This document shows, piece after piece, positions 62,357-64,000 of a DNA stretch of 64,000 nucleotides. The position numbers and the translations under genes are program-made. The notes beneath the pieces are model-generated. The model saw nothing but the letters and a program-made list of their open reading frames with translations. It ran no database searches and was not told the origin of the DNA. Each line of letters begins with the position of its first letter. Position 1 is the stretch's first letter. Source of the stretch: Bolinopsis microptera (lineage: Eukaryota > Ctenophora > Tentaculata > Lobata > Bolinopsidae); assembly GCF_026151205.1 (NCBI RefSeq), contig NC_087073.1:8905411-8969410 (forward strand), given 5' to 3'.

Positions 62357-64000
62357 ATGGAATTTCTCAGCACTTTGTTATATGGGGTTGTGCTAGTTGT
62401 ATTCTTACACTTGTGCAGAAAGATGAAAGCAGAAAATAGGAAGAGAGCAGTGAAACAGGTTAGTAAAGAATTTTATCAGATTATCAAACCACATAGTATA
62501 GCAAGACACGATTGAAATTTTCATTATGATCATCCAGCTATTATCCTGGATAAAGATGGAATTAGATATTTAGCAAATGAATCCATATCATAGGCTGCTG
62601 AAGATCGTAAATTCAAAGTGTGTGTCATTGGAGCTGGCTTAAGTGGAATTGGAGTAGGATATACTCTTAACGATATGGGAATAGAGTGAGTTTTTCTTTC
62701 AATAAAACAAAAATTACATTTAAAGCCATACTGCAGCCATACTGATAGTTATCTTTTATGTGCACCAAAATAGCAACTTAACTTAGCGGTTTCAGAAATG
62801 AAATGTACTGTATGGGATCATTCATACATTTTGATCCCACATTTCAGGCCCTACTATTTCCATAAGCCACTTTACTCATAGTGTAAGCTTTTCTTAACCC
62901 TTGACACCAGGTTGGCTTATTTAATATGTGAATGATCCCTAATGCTTTTTGAGCAATTGACATGTCTTTAAATTCTGGTGCTTTTCAGACTTTAATTACT
63001 TTAACACTACAGTTACGATATATTTGAGAAGAATGATGATGTTGGAGGAACTTGGTATGACAACATTTACCCTGGTGTTGGGTGCGATGTACAGTCACAT
63101 TTATACAGCTATTCACAATTTCTCAACCCAATGTGGTCAGAGAGCTTCAGTGAAGGGCCTGAAATCTTGGAATATGTCAACAAGCTAGCAGAACCAATCC
63201 GACCTAAGATAACATTTGGTACAGGCTGTTGTTAAAACCATTTGGAAAGACAATCTGTCAAAGTGGGTCGTTACATTGAGTTCTGGAAGAGTATTACAGT
63301 TTGATGCTATCATTGCTGGTACAGGACTCTTACACAAATTGAACACTCCCAAGATTCCAGGAGCTGAGCTTTTTGAAGGAATCGCTTTTCATACTAACCA
63401 GTGGAGGAATGATGTAAGTCTAGCTGGTAAAAAGATTGGTATAATTGGTACAGGAGCATCAGGAGTTCAAGCTATTCCCAGGATTGCGGATATGGGTGTG
63501 GAAAACCTCACAGTATTCCAGAGAACTGCTTCATGGGTTGGCCCTAGGTTAAATTTTAAATACTCGGATTCAGCAAAGTTTCTCTTTAAACACATCCCTG
63601 GACTGCAGAGACTTTACAGATGGAAAATCTTTTGTACTTACGAGTCAAGGTTTTTCATGCTACTCATGTTACCATCTAAAGATATGCCAATAATTGGGTG
63701 GCTGCATGGAAAGCTGCAGAGTTACATCCACCATTCAGTGCGAACCTATATAAAGAACACTGTGAAAGACCCTGATGTCGCTAAGAAACTGACCCCTGAC
63801 TTTCCAATGGGATGTAAAAGAATAACACCCTCTGACTCGTATCTAGAAGCTTTCAACAAAGAAAATGTGCATCTTGTCACTGACAAAATCAAAGGGATTA
63901 ACAAAAGAGGAATTGTAACAATGGACGAAAAAGCCCATGACTTGGACGTGATCATCTACGCCACAGGTTTTGACTTGCTGGGGAGTGTTAATGCATTTGA
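62357..64000 (+). CDS. Baeyer-Villiger/FMO-type flavin monooxygenase, 5' part, with frameshift
   Basis: An NADPH- and FAD-dependent oxygenase, membrane-anchored by its N-terminus and cut by the window edge. Exons 62357-62458, 62594-62685 and 63013-64000+ join in phase. Seen in order: an N-terminal hydrophobic helix (about residues 5-20); FAD-binding GAGLSG (47-52); FEKNDDVGGTWYDNIYPG, the typical start of this family; the fingerprint F-E-G-x3-H-T-x2-W (about 63369-63401), which marks Baeyer-Villiger monooxygenases; NADPH-binding GTGASG; and later GCKRITPSDSYLEAFN and ATGFD. At 63224 one extra G puts the frame into a stop (TAA at 63233-63235) after PKITFGTGCC. Dropping one base at that point lets the family sequence continue (AVVKTIWKD) with no other break to the edge. 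This is either a sequencing/assembly error or a recent pseudogene. The second exon is short and normal for the family. The enzyme's substrate cannot be told. Confidence 0.88.
62814..62939. mobile_element. 126-bp inverted-repeat element in an intron
   Basis: GGGATCATTCATACATTTT at the left is mirrored by AATATGTGAATGATCCC at the right. The element lies in the second intron of the monooxygenase gene, between TA-containing flanks. It is noncoding and short enough not to disturb splicing. Confidence 0.65.

Noticed and set aside
63176-63224. 49-base micro-intron that would avoid the monooxygenase frameshift
   Set aside because: It would restore the frame, but has a weak donor, is far shorter than the other introns, and removes residues that belong to the family core (the KLAEPIRPKITFGT region).

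Overview
The window is eukaryotic and almost certainly from an animal. Every recognisable gene is split by GT-AG introns whose phases join exactly, the protein families are metazoan (DMRT/doublesex, FAM184 coiled-coil, a ZC3H18-like mRNA-processing factor), and the intergenic DNA is full of miniature foldback transposons and satellite arrays. Nothing fixes the species. An invertebrate, perhaps a non-bilaterian such as a cnidarian, is a guess based on an animal carrying a Baeyer-Villiger-type flavin monooxygenase and on the compact introns. No rRNA, tRNA or CRISPR was seen.

Layout. 1-19.9 kb has no convincing gene. It holds degenerate repeats and an unusual excess of the palindrome CACGTG (about 36 copies by eye in the first 26 kb, against about 11 in the other 38 kb). 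19.88-25.96 kb (+) is a complete three-exon DMRT transcription factor with a DM domain, a DMA domain and an unexpected C-terminal Cys4 knuckle. Its 3' end runs into the tail of a convergent eight-exon FAM184-like coiled-coil gene (26.95-33.25 kb, -). One of that gene's introns contains a possible tiny two-exon plus-strand gene (27.69-28.02 kb). Exon 2 of the FAM184-like gene lies between two repeat arrays, one at its acceptor and one at its donor.

33.3-42.5 kb is gene-free and is a graveyard of foldback elements: a TTA-flanked family with TIR GGGGTCGTTCACA, a 356-bp element with a 7-bp target duplication, a 211-bp element with about 45-bp inverted ends, poly-C/poly-G tracts, and a dispersed 70-90-bp repeat. 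42.55-51.20 kb (-) is a fully resolved 12-exon gene (796 aa) resembling ZC3H18 but without a CCCH finger. Just upstream on the same strand, 51.89-53.75 kb is a 619-codon final exon of an unrecognised, disordered, charged, probably nuclear protein.

54.36-57.49 kb is a 3.1-kb element with inverted ends. It is filled by two kinds of satellite: a 20-bp GGACATTGGCGG unit and a purine-only GGAGGA array. It contains an internal direct duplication of about 1.25 kb. 58-61.5 kb is repeat-derived, including a tandem pair of 170-bp units that keep the same predicted folded structure. 62.36 kb to the right edge (+) is the 5' part of a membrane-anchored Baeyer-Villiger/FMO-type monooxygenase with an apparent one-base frameshift.

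The genes do not form an obvious pathway. The two adjacent minus-strand genes at 42-54 kb both look like nuclear RNA-processing proteins. The DMRT gene and its CACGTG-rich flank may form one regulatory domain.
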